Source: Theocolax elegans (taxonomy: Eukaryota > Arthropoda > Insecta > Hymenoptera > Cerocephalidae). Taken from it: a DNA stretch of 64,000 nt. A program made the translations under genes and the position numbers. How positions within the stretch are numbered: the first letter of the stretch is position 1; every line of letters starts with the position of its first letter. Below, piece after piece: positions 1-10,943 of the stretch. Under the pieces are notes generated by a model that had not been told where the DNA came from, searched no databases, and was given only the letters and a program-made list of their open reading frames with translations. The stretch spans positions 44,173,500 to 44,237,499 of the forward strand of contig CM047427.1 of NCBI GenBank assembly GCA_026168455.1, given 5' to 3'.

Positions 1-184
1 TGTACGTGTGTGTGTGTGTGATTGTGTGTATAGATCTGTCTGTGAGTGACTATGTGAGTGAATGTGTGTGTAGATGTGTGTGAGATTGTGTAAATGTATG
101 TGTGTGTAGATGTGTGTGAGATTGTGTGTAAATGTATGTGTGTGTAGATGTGTGTGTGAGTGGGTGAGTGTGTGTGTGTGTATC
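1..184. repeat. TG-rich microsatellite
   Basis: The first 184 bases are a degenerate TG/GA-rich tract built from short runs such as GTGTGTGTAGATGTGTGTGAG. The period is irregular, so this is a decayed microsatellite. Bases 185-384 after it hold AT-rich sequence in which I see nothing further except a good 3' splice-site-like stretch (pyrimidine-rich, ending TTATTATAG at 383). Confidence 0.85.
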
Positions 185-384
185 GATCTATAATTTATAC
201 AGCACATCCTTAGAGCATTCCTAACATACCTACAAAATTTCAACGTGATCGGATTGAATATAACTGAGAAATCGATACCACAAAATGTTACAATTCTGAA
301 GTAGAAAACCTTTGCTTCGCTCAAACGATTAATTTTGAATACGTATTTACTATTGTTACATTTTTGTTTGATTTTTATTATAGT

Positions 385-543
385 ATGAGTCACTCGAAAG
401 ATTTATTTAAATCCGTGTTAAAGAAGAACCTATTGAAGGCTGCATGGCGTTTAAAAGCTGCGCAGTTTGTCAATAAAGAAACAGATTTTTCCGATGATTT
501 AAAAATTATATATATGCCCTTCGGTGAATCCAGCTTTTTATAG
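385..543 (+). pseudogene. Short coding-like fragment, left flank of the large TIR element
   Basis: This is a 52-codon open frame starting MSHSKDLFKSVLKKN and ending in TAG. It follows a pyrimidine-rich stretch ending in AG, so it could be the start of an exon. The residue composition (Lys/Leu/Ala rich, then acidic) looks like protein rather than random AT-rich translation. The 4.8-kb TIR element begins at its stop codon. A second coding-like stretch at 5352-5456, on the far side of the element, is in the same frame once one TA is kept. I do not recognise the family. It may be a host exon or part of an older transposon. Confidence 0.4.
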
Positions 544-719
544 TGTAAGAGCCACCCATTTAAAAAAGGTTGTCATAAGGTACAAGGCTGTTCTCCAGCC
601 AAATCAATTCCTTGTATATTAATGTAGTCATAGCCGCGTAGGCAGAAGTCTACCTCGGGGACGTATGCGTGGGTGAATTTTTTAATTCGACAATCCGAAT
701 ATTATACTTATGTCATAAG

Positions 720-1560
720 GTACAAGCTTGAAAATTTGCAGGAATGTAGGTAATAAGGTTTTAAACAAATAAAAAAATTGGCAGAAGCGGATGTTGAGGT
801 CAAGATGGCGGCAGAAGTACCGGAAGTGGTCAAAAATATTTTTCTACTTATGTCATAAGGTAAATTTCTGCCTCTTCGCTTATGGCTTCTTCAAGACGTC
901 AATAAGCTCGAAAATATTTGGCAGAAGTGTAGGATGGGGATAAGTGCCAAAAAAATGATCAGTAAGTGCGCGGATTTGAAATATTCGATTTTTCTCTCGG
1001 TATTTGGTATCTAAAATACACGACTTGATACAAGCTTGAAAATTTGCAGGAATGTAGGTAATAAGGTTTTAAACAAATAAAAAAATTGGCATAAGCGGAT
1101 GTTGAGGACAAGATGGCGGCAGAAGTACCGGAAGTGGTCAAAAATATTTTTCTACTTATGTCATAAGGTAAATTTCTGCCTCTTCGCTTATGGCTTCTTC
1201 AAGATGTCAATAAGCTAGAAAAAATTTGGCAGAAGTGTAGGATGGGGATAAGTGCCAAAAAAATGATCAATAAGTGCGCGGATTTGAAATATTTGATTTT
1301 TCTCTCGGTATTTGGTATCTAAAATACACGACTTGTTACAAGCTTGAAAATTTGCAGGAACGCAGGTAATAACGTTTTTAATAAAAAAAAAATGGCAGAA
1401 GCGGAAGTTGAGGACAAGATGGCGGTATAAGTACCGGAAGTGGCAAAAAATATATTTCAACTGATGTCTTAAAGTTAATTTCTGCCTCTTTGCGTATGGC
1501 TTTTTTAAGACGCCCGTATGTTAAAAACAATTGACAGAAGTTTAGGTGGGAGATAAGTGC
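720..1560 (-). repeat. Left array of the ~309-bp unit (about 2.5 copies)
   Basis: Copies start near 720 and 1031, with a third, diverged one from about 1340 that fades by 1560. The orientation is opposite to the right array. Each intact copy holds the blocks GACAAGATGGCGGCAGAAG, TACCGGAAGTGG and TTATGTCATAAGG seen in the right array. Open frames across it are the reverse face of the repeat and not genes. Confidence 0.85.
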
Positions 1561-1703
1561 TACAAATCAACATTTAATGCGCAGAACTGGAAGAATTTAT
1601 TTTGTACAATGTATTTAATATTTTATATACAGTACGTAGTACATATACAAATAACGAGTACACGTGTGTGTGGATATTTAAATATATATATATATGGTTT
1701 CAA

Positions 1704-1814
1704 TTAATTATTTTCAGATTCATCGCTGTCACAAGAAATATTTTCATCAGCTTCTGCGTCATTATCTTCGACAATAACATCTCGAACTGTTTCTGGACAT
1801 TGTGCTCCCGTAAA
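1704..1814 (-). pseudogene. Acidic C-terminal coding remnant in the element core
   Basis: Read on the minus strand, the frame ending at TAA (1704-1706) gives a tail rich in Asp, Glu, Asn and Ser (for example VRDVIVEDNDAEADENISC). Such acidic serine-rich tails are common at the C-termini of insect transposase-like and zinc-finger proteins, but there is no diagnostic motif. It may be the last exon of a lost transposase of this element. The overlapping plus-strand frame translates to a hydrophobic string and is less credible. Confidence 0.35.
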
Positions 1815-2038
1815 CCATACAAAAAGAAAATAAAAATATAGATAATAACAAAGAATCAGTAAATAGTACATTTTTAGAAGATACTAAAATAGAATCAGAA
1901 AATTTAGAACTACAAGTTATTAAAGCACCGAGCGCACCAATAGATTTGGAATCACCTAATCAACATCGAAATATTTCCAATAATTTAGCAATACAATCAC
2001 CTACATCTGATGACTTGGAGAGAAAATTATTTCAATAA
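1814..2038 (+). pseudogene. Coding-like remnant, plus strand, element core
   Basis: An open frame of 74 codons with no start codon runs to TAA at 2036-2038. The translation is hydrophilic and protein-like, with segments such as STFLEDTKIESENLELQVIK and APSAPIDLESPNQH. It is adjacent to the minus-strand acidic remnant. No domain is recognised. It may be an internal exon of a protein once encoded by the TIR element or of a gene that it captured. Bases 2039-2270 after it are AT-rich with nothing further seen. Confidence 0.35.
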
Positions 2039-2274
2039 TTTAACAAAACACAACCTTAAGATAATAATTTTTGTCAATGAATTTATTGAACTATTTACTT
2101 TTTATTCTATGATTTTACATTCAATTTATTTTTGTCAACTTAAAAAAAATAAACAATTTTATATCTATTGTTTATGCATTACAATTTTTTTAAACATTTA
2201 TAAGATTTATATTTTATATTTACACATTTTATATTTTACATTTCATATTTTACATTTATATATATTTTTTGCAC

Positions 2275-5170
2275 TTATCCCCAACCTACACTTCCGCCAA
2301 ATTTTTCTAGCTTATTGACGTCTTGAAGAAACCGTAGGCAAAGAGGCAGAAATTTACCTAATGACATAAGTAGAAAAATATTTTTGACCACTTCCGGTAC
2401 TTCTGCCGCCATCTTGTCCTCAACATCCGCTTCTGCCAATTTTTTTATTTGTTTAAAACCTTATTCATTTTTTTTGGCACTTATCCCCATCCTACACTTC
2501 TGCCAAATTTTTTATAGCTTATTGACGTCTTGAAGAAACCATAGGCAAAGAGAGACAGAAATTTACCTAATGACATAAGTAGAAAAATATTTTTGACCAC
2601 TTCCGGTACTTCTGCCGCCATCTTGTCCTCAACATCCGCTTCTGCCAATTTTTTTAATGGTTTAAAACCTTATTACCTACATTCCAGCAAATTTTCAAGC
2701 TTGTATCAAGTCGTGTATTTTAGATACCAAATAACGAGAGAAAAATCGAATATTTCAAATCCGCGCACTTACTGATCATTTTTTTGGCACTTATCCCTAT
2801 CCTACACTTCTGCCAAATATTTTCTAGCTTATTGACGTCTTGAAGAAACCATAGGCAAAGAGACAGAAATTTACCTCATGACATAAGTAGAAAAATATTT
2901 TTGACCACTTCCGGTACTTCTGCCGCCATCTTGTCCTCAACATCCGCTTCTGCCAATTTTTTTAATGGTTTAAAACCTTATTACCTACATTCCAGCAAAT
3001 TTTCAAGCTTGTATCAAGTCGTGTATTTTAGATACCAAATACCGAGAGAAAAATCGAATATTTCAAATCCGCGCACTTACTGATCATTTTTTTGGCACTT
3101 ATCCCCATCCTACACTTCTGCCAAATATTTTCTAGCTTATTGACGTCTTGAAGAAACCATAGGCAAAGAGAGACAGAAATTTACCTAATGACATAAGTAG
3201 AAAAATATTTTTGACCACTTCCGGTACTTCTGCCGCCATCTTGTCCTCAACATCCGCTTCTGCCAATTTTTTTAATGGTTTAAAACCTTATTACCTACAT
3301 TCCAGCAAATTTTCAAGCTTGTATCAAGTCGTGTATTTTAGATACCAAATAACGAGAGAAAAATCGAATATTTCAAATCCGCGCACATTACTGATCATTT
3401 TTTGGCACTTATCCCCATCCTACACTTCTGCCAAATATTTTCTAGCTTATTGACGTCTTGAAGAAACCATAGGCAAAGAGACAGAAAGAAATTTACCTCA
3501 TGACATAAGTAGAAAAATATTTTTGACCACTTCCGGTACTTCTGCCGCCATCTTGTCCTCAACATCCGCTTCTGCCAATTTTTTTAATGGTTTAAAACCT
3601 TATTACCTACATTCCAGCAAATTTTCAAGCTTGTATCAAGTCGTGTATTTTAGATACCAAATACCGAGAGAAAAATCGAATATTTCAAATCCGCGCACTT
3701 ACTGATCATTTTTTTGGCACTTATCCCCATCCTACACTTCTGCCAAATATTTTCTATCTTATTGACGTCTTGAAGAAACCATAGGCAAAGAGACAGAAAT
3801 TTACCTCATGACATAAGTAGAAAAATATTTTTGACCACTTCCGGTACTTCTGCCGCCATCTTGTCCTCAACATCCGCTTCTGCCAATTTTTTTAATGGTT
3901 TAAAACCTTATTACCTACATTCCAGCAAATTTTCAAGCTTGTATCAAGTCGTGTATTTTAGATACCAAACACCGAGAGAAAAATCGAATATTTCAAATCC
4001 GCGCACTTATTGATCATTTTTTTTGCACTTATCCCCAACCTACACTTCTGCCAAATATTTTCGAGCTTATTGACGTCTTGAAGAAACCATAGGCAAAGAG
4101 AGACAGAAATTTACCTAATGACATAAGTAGAAAAATATTTTTGACCACTTCCGGTACTTCTGCCGCCATCTTGTCCTCAACATCCGCTTCTGCCAATTTT
4201 TTTAATGGTTTAAAACCTTATTACCTACATTCCAGCAAATTTTCAAGCTTGTATCAAGTCGTGTATTTTAGATACCAAATAACGAGAGAAAAATCGAATA
4301 TTTCAAATCCGCGCACTTACTGATCATTTTTTTGGCACTTATCCCCATCCTACACTTCTGCCAAATATTTTCTAGCTTATTGACGTCTTGAAGAAACCAT
4401 AGGCAAAGAGACAGAAATTTACCTCATGACATAAGTAGAAAAATATTTTTGACCACTTCCGGTACTTCTGCCGCCATCTTGTCCTCAACATCCGCTTCTG
4501 CCAATTTTTTTAATGGTTTAAAACCTTATTACCTACATTCCAGCAAATTTTCAAGCTTGTATCAAGTCGTGTATTTTAGATACCAAATACCGAGAGAAAA
4601 ATCGAATATTTCAAATCCGCGCACTTACTGATCATTTTTTTGGCACTTATCCCCATCCTACACTTCTGCCAAATATTTTCTATCTTATTGACGTCTTGAA
4701 GAAACCATAGGCAAAGAGACAGAAATTTACCTCATGACATAAGTAGAAAAATATTTTTGACCACTTCCGGTACTTCTGCCGCCATCTTGTCCTCAACATC
4801 CGCTTCTGCCAATTTTTTTAATGGTTTAAAACCTTATTACCTACATTCCAGCAAATTTTCAAGCTTGTATCAAGTCGTGTATTTTAGATACCAAACACCG
4901 AGAGAAAAATCGAATATTTCAAATCCGCGCACTTATTGATCATTTTTTTTGCACTTATCCCCAACCTACACTTCTGCCAATTTTTTTCTAGCTTATTGAC
5001 GTCTTGAAGTAACCATAGGCAAAGAGGCAGAAATTTACCTTATGACATAAGTAGAAAAATATTTTTGACCACTATCGGTACTTCTGCCGCCATCTTGTCC
5101 TCAACATCCGCTTCTGCCAATTTTTTTATTTGTTTAAAACCTTATTACCTACATTCCTGCAAATTTTCAA
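2275..5170 (+). repeat. Right array of the ~309-bp unit with a three-unit higher-order period
   Basis: The block GACCACTTCCGGTACTTCTG recurs near 2388, 2596, 2904, 3214, 3526, 3834, 4144, 4452, 4760 and 5068, a spacing of 308-312 bp after a shortened first step. Variants AACGAGAG, ACCGAGAG and CACCGAGAG recur in the order of units 3211, 3523, 3831 and again 4141, 4449, 4757, which shows a higher-order repeat of about 930 bp. Each unit carries GCCGCCATCTTG (a YY1/Pho-type site on the reverse strand), ACTTCCGGT (an ETS-type site), ATTGACGTC (CRE-like) and several CTTCTGCC boxes. The recurring 60-codon open frame is a by-product of repeat identity. Confidence 0.9.
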
Positions 5171-5351
5171 GCTTGTACCTTATGACAGTAGAATATTCGG
5201 ATTGTCGAATTCAAAAATCCACCCACGCATACGTCCCCGAGGTAGACTTCTGCCTACGCGGCTATGACTACATTAATATACAAGGAATTGATTTGGCTGG
5301 AGAACAGCCTTGTACCTTATGACAACCTTTTTTAAATGGGTGGCTCTTAGA

Positions 5352-5456
5352 CTATTAAAAGTAATTAACGTCTACGAATTTAATGAAGTTATTACGGACA
5401 ATGATAAGAAGATTTTGAGATCAAGAAAGCATATATTAATACCACCAGATCAATAA
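5352..5456 (+). pseudogene. Short coding-like fragment, right flank of the large TIR element
   Basis: The frame runs from the element border to TAA at 5454-5456 and reads as a charged protein end (VINVYEFNEVITDNDKKI, later SRKHILIPPDQ). It is in the same frame as the fragment at 385-543 if one TA of the putative target duplication is kept, which suggests that the two were one coding stretch before the element inserted; a TAG lies at the join. The family is not recognised. Confidence 0.4.
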
Positions 5457-6756
5457 TGATTTATAATAATTTAAAATAATCGCATCGTGTTTATATAGCT
5501 ACTGGCGAAAGGTTCACGCAAAAAACCTTAATGCGCTATCAGTAGTACCTCAAAGGTGGTGTGGAAATTTCCCATATAATGTGTTTGTTTGTAGAGAATA
5601 CCTTACTTTCGAAGCAGGTCTTCAAAATAACGCATAAATATTCCAGGTATGAAGTTAGACTCTCCCGTAGTAGACGAAAATCGTACCGATCGCGTGAGTC
5701 TACCGTTGAAGACGCGTAAAGCGCATGCGCGAGCGCGTCGGAGAGCCGGTGTGCACGACACACCGGCAGTATCGTTCGGTTCGCGGCGCGACCTAACTCG
5801 CAAGTTATCCAATGCCCTGCGACCTCCAGCTGTGTCGAAGGAGTGAGAGAGAGCGAAGGGAGTTCTGAGAGAACGAGGGAGAGAGAGTGAGAAAAAGCGT
5901 GAGCACGGACGCCGAGAGTGCCAACCCGTGACATCGAGGAAACAAGTAAGTCCTGGCCAGGCGTACGCCGGTTCGACGACACGACGCGATCCGCGAGCGG
6001 CATCGGGATACGCGCGGTACCCCGACGCATCGTATCGCCCGGGCGAGAGGCCGGACGCTCTCGCCGCGTCTCTCTCTCTATTGCGTAGATACGCGTTCGA
6101 TAAGCCGGAGTGCTCCACACTCCAGGCCTTCTGCCTAACCAGCTACTCGATACCTGGTGTATTCTCATACCCCCGAACATATCGAGACGCCGTGTCTCGA
6201 AACGTAGTTTGCGGCGGGCGCACACACACATGCACACTGTATATATTTTATGTTCCCGCGTTTGTTTACATTTTTGATTTAACCGTTATTGAGCCAAGGT
6301 TTAGCATCGCCTTGGCTCGTCCCGACATAATTGATAAGTTTTTATATTCTGTTATTTTTTCTTTAGAATAAATTATGCTGACATTTTGATCGCGGGTGTT
6401 AATTCATTAAAACCGCGAGCAGATCCTATCCCAAAGGCGAATACCGCCATGCCCCGCGGGTGTTGTGCATTGCACTTTGCACGACATATAGCTGAGTAGC
6501 CGAGCACGGGTATCGGCGAACGATAGTACATATCACATGAGGAAAGTGTGCACCTAGGTAAGTGCACACGCTGTATACGGGGCGGACAACGTCGTACGGA
6601 GCTTGAGGTTAGCTCCTGCCACACCAACGGGTCACCGCACGAGCCGATCAGCTGTTAGGTAACACGGCTATCGGAACAACGAGCATCTCACCCGTGCAAT
6701 TGAGTCACGCACTGGGTGACATAGAACCCCCCTTTTTGAGTAGGAATCGCCCTGTT

Positions 6757-6759
<3 letters not shown>
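5457..6759. other. CpG-rich patch without a supported gene
   Basis: After about 150 AT-rich bases, 5640-6240 is strongly CpG-rich, with AGAGAGAG purine runs and a good 5' splice site (ACAAGTAAGT at about 5945). This is the character of an insect promoter and 5' untranslated exon or of an LTR. Overlapping open frames exist on both strands, as expected of stop-poor GC-rich DNA, and none has a recognisable domain. 6545-6568 forms a short hairpin (GTGTGCAC ... GTGCACAC). The patch ends in CCTGTTACA just before TA repeats, which resembles an LTR end, but no matching start was found. Confidence 0.45.

Positions 6760-6797
<38 letters not shown>
6760..6797. repeat. TA microsatellite
   Basis: An uninterrupted TA dinucleotide run directly abuts the foldback element at 6798. 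A shorter TA run follows the element at 7615-7635, consistent with insertion of the element into a TA tract. Confidence 0.95.
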
Positions 6798-6799
<2 letters not shown>

Positions 6800-7614
6800 G
6801 GTATTCCACGTGAAGTGGTCCGATCAAAATTTTAAAATGCACCAAATTTTGGGTACACATTGCAAATGTTTTTCAGAATACAGAAAAAAAATTTTAGGTA
6901 CCGGAATCTATTTGCTCAAAAGTTATTCTAACCTCAAAAAGTGATTTTTTTCTAGTTTTTTTCAACACCAGCTGGGTTTACCGCTATTTAACTCAAAATC
7001 TATCAACTTTTACTATAAAACATTATATATAACATTCGTTGCTAACTATGTCTAGAATTTATCCTTCTGACACACAATTGATTTTTTTATCCAAAAATCC
7101 AAAAGAAAGCTTGGAGCAATACCTTTCAAATGGTCTAGAGCATTTTTTGGGCCTTCAATTCTGTAAAAAGTTATGATAATTTAAAGAAACTCGACACTTT
7201 TTTAAAAATTTAAATGTGAATTAACAACAAATGTGAATAACTTTTGGATAAAAAAATCAATTGTGGCGCACTTACACTATTTTTAAGTTGAATATTGACA
7301 TTTGGTTACGTAACATTAACCTTGAGATTAGAAATTCTAACCCAGAAGGATAAATTCTAGACATAGTTAGCAACGAATGTTATGTATAATGTTTTATAGT
7401 AAAAGTTGATAGATTTTGAGTTAAATAGCGGTAAACCCAGCTGGTGTTGAAAAAAACTAGAAAAAAATCACTTTTTGAGGTTAGAATAACTTTTGAGCAA
7501 ATAGATTCCGGTACCTAAAAATTTTTTTCTGTATTCTGAAAAACATTTGCAATGTGTACCCAAAATTTGGTGCATTTTAAAATTTTGATCGGACCACTTC
7601 ACGTGGAATACCCC
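6798..7614. mobile_element. Foldback MITE, family A copy 1
   Basis: The sequence begins GGGGTATTCCACGTGAAGTGG and ends with its reverse complement, giving arms of about 270-300 bp. Landmarks such as TTTACCGCTATTTAACTC and the TTTATCCTTCTG block appear in both arms. It sits in a TA tract, so the target is probably TA. A second member at 40373-41274 shares the terminal pattern GGGnTATTyCACGTsAAGTGG. No coding capacity is visible. It is a non-autonomous DNA transposon; TA targeting suggests a Tc1/mariner-like superfamily but this is inference. Confidence 0.85.
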
Positions 7615-7635
7615 ATATATATATATATATATATA

Positions 7636-8785
7636 CTACGGGAGAGTCTAACGCACGATCGGTATTTCGGAGATAGTACGACCAAATGTTGGATACATAT
7701 CCAAGAACCACGTGAATACCCTATAACCAAAATATCGGTCGTTTTAAAAATTTCAGGTGTGAAGTACGTGCTCACTTACATACGTACACACACACACACC
7801 CACCCACCCGACCAACCAACCAACCACCCATGTCATCTCAAGTGTGATATAGTCTCGCTATATATGTTGATTCTTTTTCTTTTTTTTTTAAACGTTCTTA
7901 TTTCTCCTACGGTCATTAAACCTGTAAAACTTAGGTTAATCTAATTCAAGATCACGCCATAATTAAGTACATTTTTTTCTCACTTAGGTAAGTCTCTTGT
8001 ATCCTTGTTTGTTCGTAACAAACGCACAGTTTTTAAAATAATGATTCGATTTTGTTTTATCTTTTTCCTTAGACTTCTTTTCTAATAACGGTTGCCGTTC
8101 TTCAGTTGTAAAGATATTTGTATAATTTTTACTATTAAAATTTTTACTATTTGTATTACCCATCTTGAATGACGGTTAAACAATTACTAAAAGTAAAATA
8201 TTCTTTGATCTGAATTATATAAGACTAGTAAATAACGGTAACTTAATTTAGAGGGGGTAAATTCTAATCTGCTTGGTGGAAATGATATATTTTATAGGAG
8301 TGGGGATACATTAAATGTATTAAATAAAATAAAATAAGAATTAAGATTATAATTACGTTTTGTATTTCGGTATGATGAGCTTCTTTTTACAATTACTCAG
8401 ATTTTAACATTTGTGTTTCCAAGTTATGAAGTACAGCAGGTATACTTATCGCACTTATTTCAGACAAAATTAAGTTTAGCAAATTATTATCCATATCAAA
8501 CATGCGTTCAATTACGTAAAGTTTTACATCATTTTCATAAAGTGTATATTATTTATCAAATCTTCCACATTTACATAACATTTTTAAATCAGTCTTACTG
8601 TCCTTTTCAATAACCCTTTTAAAATATTCAATTATGTATTCAATCACTTTATTAACATTATCACAGTATTTTGTAAGTTGATCAAGTCTCAGTTGTATAC
8701 AAGGAGTCACCAATTTTAATCCGTCAAATGTTACTTCCTGCATGCAAGTACTTACACACAGACACTATATATATATATGATATAA
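7636..8785. other. AT-rich intergenic stretch
   Basis: This holds an AC/CCAACC low-complexity run near 7786-7830, a GTAAGT donor-like site near 7987, and otherwise AT-rich sequence with no convincing frame. A TA run near 8766-8780, preceded by CACACAGACAC, precedes the R1-type LINE fragment. I see nothing else. Confidence 0.6.
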
Positions 8786-10219
8786 CATCACCGGAGGTGT
8801 GCCGCAGGGTTCGGTCCTGGGACCTCTTCTTTGGAACGTCATTTACGACGGACTGCTTAGGCAGCAGCTTCCATAGGGAGGATGGTGGCTTTTGCGGACG
8901 TTGTGGCTTTGGTCGTCGTCGCAAGGAGCATCGGTGAGATAGAATATCTTGGAGATGTCTCTATCGCGGTAGTGGCCGAATGGTTGAGTACCCATGGGCT
9001 GTGTCTGGCGGCCAAAAAGACCGAGACGGTACTTATCTCCAGAACGAAGCAACGAAGGTACACCACCTTTACTGTAAATGGTAAACGTATAAGATCGGCG
9101 GTCACGGTGAAATGTCTAGGAGTCATCTTGGACGCGTGGCTAACATTCAAGGAACACCTACTGAGTGCAGGGTCGAAAGCCGCAGGAGGGGCTAGAGCTT
9201 TGTCGGGCATAATGCCCAATATCGGAGGGCCAAAGCAGCCACGTCGAGCCCTCTTAGCGACAGTGGTAGGCCCAGTAATTTTATATGGAGCCCCGATTTG
9301 GGCGGATGCCCTAAGAAGTAACCTAAGCTACGGTGCATCCTGTCAACGAGCATGCAGAATAGCCGCACTAAGGGTGGCTCATGCTTATAGAACCGTGTCA
9401 GATATAGCCCTCTCGGTGATCGCGGGAATTCCTCCCATCGATCTTTTGGCGATAGAGAGGGCTGATATGTACAGAAAAGGTCGGCGTACCTTAGAAAACA
9501 GCAGCGAAGCAGCATGTGGTAGTAGCAGTCGGTGGTCAAACAGGTCTATCGAACTGTGGCAGCAGAGACGGGATTCGGCAAGCGAAGGTCGCTGGACCCA
9601 CCGTGTCATCCCAGATATCGCCAAGTGGACGAGTAGGAAACACGGATTCGTCACCTTCCACCTGACCCAGGTGCTTACCGGGCATGGGTGTTTTCGCAGT
9701 TACCTGCACCGCATCCGTATATACGGGAGTGCGGAGTGCCCGACCTGCCCTGATGACGAAGACGTGGAGCACGTCTTGTCCTGGTGTTCTCGATTCGCGG
9801 AAGAAAAGGGAGTTTTCTACACCTTTTGGAAGGGGCCTCTGACACCAGAGGGTATCGGGATGTGCCTCCTTGGTTCGCAAGATGGTTGGGATGCTGTAGT
9901 GACCTTAGCAGGATCCATTGTGGGGCGGCTGAACCATTTTAGAAAAGAAGAAGAGCATACAAGGGGCGACCCTAGTAGCCGCCCCACATGCACGAGACAG
10001 TGATATTATTGCCGATCACGAAGGGCCAAACGTGGCATGACTGCCCCTCTCGAAGTAATGCCTCACGACGGTTTCCGAGGGGGGAAAGATCAGTCGAGAG
10101 GAGGAGCCCTGCCAAGACCAAAGGCAGAGTGGTTTTTAGTGGGTATGGGTCACGCTGATCGAGTCCCATACTCCGTGCGTAAAAAGCATTTTTACCGCCT
10201 CCTCAAAAACAAAAAAAAA
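8786..10219 (+). mobile_element. 5'-truncated R1-clade LINE (RT end to 3' tail)
   Basis: The element enters in the RT domain at GVPQGSVLGPLLWN and continues to an A-rich tail at 10205-10219. After a frame shift near 8880 a 373-codon frame (8882-10003) covers the RT active-site region, thumb and C-terminal domain. The usual YADD-type catalytic box reads FADVVALVVVA, so the second aspartate is missing. The C-terminal cysteine/histidine finger typical of R1-clade ORF2 is present (CPTC, H, then SWC; pattern Cx2C-x7-H-x4-C). The 3' UTR runs about 200 bp. CACACA-type sequence lies at both borders, as in R1-clade families that target microsatellites. It is non-functional. Confidence 0.88.
8882..10003 (+). 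pseudogene. R1-clade ORF2 C-terminal part (degenerate reverse transcriptase)
   Basis: The frame has 373 codons. Residues 1-60 hold the RT palm box (FADV) and the segment following it (LAAKKTETVLISRTK). Residues 60-130 hold the thumb, including VKCLGVILD, and ILYGAPIWADAL lies near 140. A cysteine/histidine finger lies near 290-310. The upstream part of the RT is in another frame and ends in a TAG at 8873-8875, so the reading frame is broken by an indel. Its intact homologue would copy element RNA at a nicked target. It is not active, because of the truncation, the frame shift and the missing catalytic aspartate. Confidence 0.85.
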
Positions 10220-10229
10220 CACACACACA

Positions 10230-10521
10230 TTATAAATATACTCAACCATGTAGTGATTTTAAATCACTGCAAAATATACTAAAAATGGGTCCTAGACAAG
10301 ACGTCTATGGTCACTGACGCGTAAAGATCGGAGGTGGAAATAATCCCAGGGGAGTCCCAGACATCCACGTGTACCGGAAGTGGGGGAGGAGTTTTGTTTG
10401 GGTCTCTCCATATAGGTATTATAACTACTAATGACTCTAAGACAAAAGCAGTTATATTTAGAATAAAAACTATCATAAAGAACTTCAAACTTGCAGGAAA
10501 ACCAAAAGTAGAGTTGATAAC
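10230..10521. other. Short unassigned stretch
   Basis: This sequence lies between the R1 tail and the solo LTR. It contains a moderately GC-rich segment at 10320-10400. No gene or repeat is recognised in it. Confidence 0.5.
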
Positions 10522-10943
10522 TTAGTGTAATGTCGGTATCACAACTTTTAAATAACCGTTAAGTTTTTGGCCTAGATAATATTTCCAATAGCCAGGATTT
10601 TAATTTTTGCGCTGGAAGAAAAATCAACTTTTTTTTATTTTATTTCTTATTTTTTTGGGTGATTTTATTTTTAGTATTAAGAAAAGGGAAAGTAATCTAA
10701 TACGAGCAAGCGTATTTATTTATAACTTTTAGGAATGGGTAAAGCAAAATAAAAATTAAAGAGAACCGCTTTACGAACTTAGCATATATTTCAGTTCTCT
10801 TTGGACAGAATAGGTTTGAGTGTAAATAAAGATTTATAAAAGATAGAATATAAGTTTATATTAATAATTAGATTTATTCTTACTTTTTTTTAAAGTTGTG
10901 TTTTTCCGTTGACATTTACAAATAATCAGGTTCAAATCACTTA

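Larger units (their letters stand above)
546..5349. mobile_element. Large terminal-inverted-repeat element with internal tandem arrays
   Basis: The left end TAAGAGCCACCCATTTAAAA is mirrored at the right end (5330-5349), and the inverted match continues for about 170 bp of unique sequence (546-719 against 5170-5349) before entering the ~309-bp repeat arrays. The flanks fit a TA target duplication, although imperfect inverted similarity continues about 10 bp outward on both sides, so the exact terminus is uncertain. The left arm has about 2.5 units facing one way and the right arm about 9-10 units facing the other. The 1.6-2.3 kb core carries two small coding remnants and no recognisable transposase. 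It is a non-autonomous or eroded DNA transposon; the superfamily is not resolved. Confidence 0.75.

Noticed and set aside
2593..5322. Repeated 60-codon frames starting MTTSGTSAAILSS in every unit of the array
   Set aside because: They recur only because the ~309-bp repeat is nearly identical between units. There is no domain, and the same DNA contains regulatory-type motifs in the repeat. The left-array copies are in the opposite orientation.
5539..6371. Overlapping frames up to 232 codons on both strands in the CpG-rich patch
   Set aside because: Stop codons are rare in GC-rich sequence. All frames on both strands are open over the same bases, and none contains a recognisable motif.
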